Program-made: the position numbers and the translations under genes
Assembly (NCBI GenBank): GCA_951640165.1
Contig: OX621256.1
Span: 3,844,001 to 3,908,000 of the forward strand
DNA from: Pseudoips prasinana
Lineage: Eukaryota > Arthropoda > Insecta > Lepidoptera > Nolidae
Length of the DNA stretch: 64,000 nt
Reading direction: 5' to 3'
Notes under the pieces: generated by a model
The model's input: only the letters and a program-made list of their open reading frames with translations
What the model was told of the DNA's origin: nothing
Database searches by the model: none
Part shown: positions 62,349-64,000 of the stretch, one piece after another
Layout: every line of letters begins with the position of its first letter
Numbering within the stretch: position 1 is the stretch's first letter

Positions 62349-63271
62349 GTATGCTGAGCTTTTAGTTGTTTTCGTCGACCTGTGGCCAAGTGGTGCTGTC
62401 TGCTGCGGTGTTATCGATGTGTCGTGGGTCAATTGGGACATTTTTTGTAGGGAAATCTTCTTTAGGCGCGATAAGCACTTTGGGTTCCTAAACGTTCCGA
62501 AGACACTGCAGGAAGTACTCAATCCAAGCTTTCGACGCCTCTTGGACTTCTGGATGGAACTAAAATGGTTTTTGTAGCCAAATAAGTTCACGTACAATGG
62601 CCCAATTAGGAGGCTAAGTGCGGAAACCAATCGCCCAACTAACTAACTAAAGCACTTTGGGTGAACAAAAATCATGGAACTCGCTTCATCGTCACCGAAC
62701 GCTTTCCATGAGCTATATGTACATAGATACAACATGTAACTTTATTAACACACATCCTCAAAATAGTTTGTTCAGAATCGTTTACTGAATCGATTTATAT
62801 AATTTTTAATATAGGTATTTTATTTCCGAAATAATTGAAATTAAGGAAATTATTGTCATATTAACCCTATACAGTCAAAATAAATTGAAATGAACCGTTA
62901 GTCAAATAATAAGACTTTTAAAATTGCAGTTTTATTTGTATTCATACAAATTCCATCATTCAATACAAAATAAAGAAAAATAAACTTTATTCCAAGAAAC
63001 TAATTTAGTAAATAACAATGCACATACATGTTAAATTAAAAATTCCGTGTATGTATTATGATTACAACATAATATTCTAATGAGGGCTACCGCGTATCAA
63101 TTTGCCGCTAGAGGCGCTAGCATCGCGGCAGGTCTACGAAACGTCAAAATACACTGTTTTTGTTTGGGTTACGCTGTTTATTAATAAAAACTGCGATTAT
63201 AACTAAAAATTTTGGTTTAAAACTAAATAAATTACAAAATGAGTAAAAGCTCGATGACTGTAAATAATTTG
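62349..63271. other. Intron 14, nothing recognised
   Basis: A moderately GC-rich stretch (62390-62640) is open on both strands but no protein family could be recognised. The rest is AT-rich. Confidence 0.35.
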
Positions 63272-63393
63272 AAAAAATATTTAAAATCCTGTTAAAGTGT
63301 ATCATAAATAGCATGCGGCAGTGTTGTGCGGGGACTGCACAACACTGCGGCATGTTATTTGTGAAACACTTTAACAGGATTTTAAATATTTTT
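63272..63393. mobile_element. Foldback MITE, 122 bp
   Basis: AAAATATTTAAAATCCTGTT at the left pairs with AACAGGATTTTAAATATTTT at the right, and GCAGTGTTGTGC pairs with GCACAACACTGC at the tip. Confidence 0.8.
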
Positions 63394-63734
63394 CGTAAAA
63401 ACATTCGTCGCGTCCACAATAACAATGATTTTGACAGCTATAGTGGACCTTCCGCGACAGTGGCGCCGACTGGTGAGCACAAAAACGGTAGCCCACATTG
63501 GGGTGTCTGAGGGTGTGCGTTAATTACGTTACATGTTGTATACATACCTCCGTACGTTGGAATTTTATTGAAGTATAGGACTAAGCAGTGAACGCTACTA
63601 CAATACTGCTACAATAGATTAGTAATGGTCGGAGTAACGAGATGTTACTAAGGTATGAACCCCCAACAACACAATAATTAATACCGCCGTGCGTTATTAG
63701 TATCTATTATATACACAGGGTTCGTTGTAAAAAA

Positions 63735-64000
63735 AAAAAAAAGTTTTTTATTCACGTAGACTTTAAAAAAGCGCTTGTAAATAGTCAGAACATATTCGTA
63801 GTAATATATAATTAATTTATAATTATTTCTAGGTACATATAGATATTTAGGTACACGGATTGTAGGAAATAATTTACAATAAGATTTATTTTATAACAGT
63901 AACGATATTTAACTAACTTAAATTAAGTTATGGTCAAGGATCATGTGTAGGTTTAATTATCAAAATTTTAAATTTTAGCTATATTTTTACTACATATTGT
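63735..64000 (-). repeat. Repeat family H, runs into the window edge
   Basis: After an A-run, TTTTTTATTCACGTAGACTT to TACTACATATTGT; inverse of 37180-37440, more diverged than the copy at 59868. Confidence 0.65.

Noticed and set aside
62143..62640. 144-codon plus-strand and 121-codon minus-strand frames
   Set aside because: The plus frame crosses exon 14 in the wrong phase and reads into the intron; neither resembles a known protein.

Overview
The window looks like nuclear DNA of a moth or butterfly (Lepidoptera). It is AT-rich, has no bacterial-style gene packing, contains one long spliced gene with GT..AG introns, and is packed with transposon families typical of lepidopteran genomes: tRNA-derived SINEs, short Helitron-like elements ending in a hairpin plus CTAG, CR1/Jockey-like and RTE-like LINEs, a cecropia-type mariner, and copia and gypsy remnants. 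The placement rests on repeat and protein recognition by eye; no database was searched.

Layout. 0.26-4.6 kb: a minus-strand non-LTR retrotransposon with intact ORF2 (endonuclease + reverse transcriptase) and an ORF1 with an SGNH-esterase-like domain; its 5' end is cut by another repeat. 5-17 kb: repeat-rich, gene-free DNA with SINEs, RTE-like LINE tails, several foldback elements and a partly deleted tandem duplication (10.1-14.0 kb). 17.85-21.2 kb: a second, broken plus-strand LINE of the same general type. 21-31 kb: Helitron pieces, a pseudogenised transposon-like gene, and an intact mariner (25.2-26.5 kb). 31.55-34.0 kb: an internally deleted copia element with both LTRs, a tRNA-iMet primer site and a 428-bp foldback nested inside. 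34.8-35.1 kb: a GC-palindrome tandem repeat just upstream of the only host gene.

The host gene runs from 35415 to beyond the right edge. I could join 14 exons on the plus strand in one continuous frame (1776 nt, 592 codons), ending at a splice donor at 62349. The product has a short helical N-terminus and then a long charged, K/R/S/T/P-rich disordered region. It most resembles the N-terminal part of INCENP, the scaffold of the chromosomal passenger complex, but this identity is tentative. Its 27 kb of introns are full of transposons, including a second mariner whose transposase is identical to the first and a 23-bp minisatellite next to exon 13.

The most interesting signal is at the ORF1/ORF2 overlap of the two LINEs. 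In both, ORF2 has no AUG before its endonuclease domain and lies in the +1 frame; both overlaps carry UUU_CGN a few bases before the ORF1 stop, the motif known to drive +1 ribosomal frameshifting in influenza PA-X. This suggests ORF2 is made as a +1 frameshift fusion.
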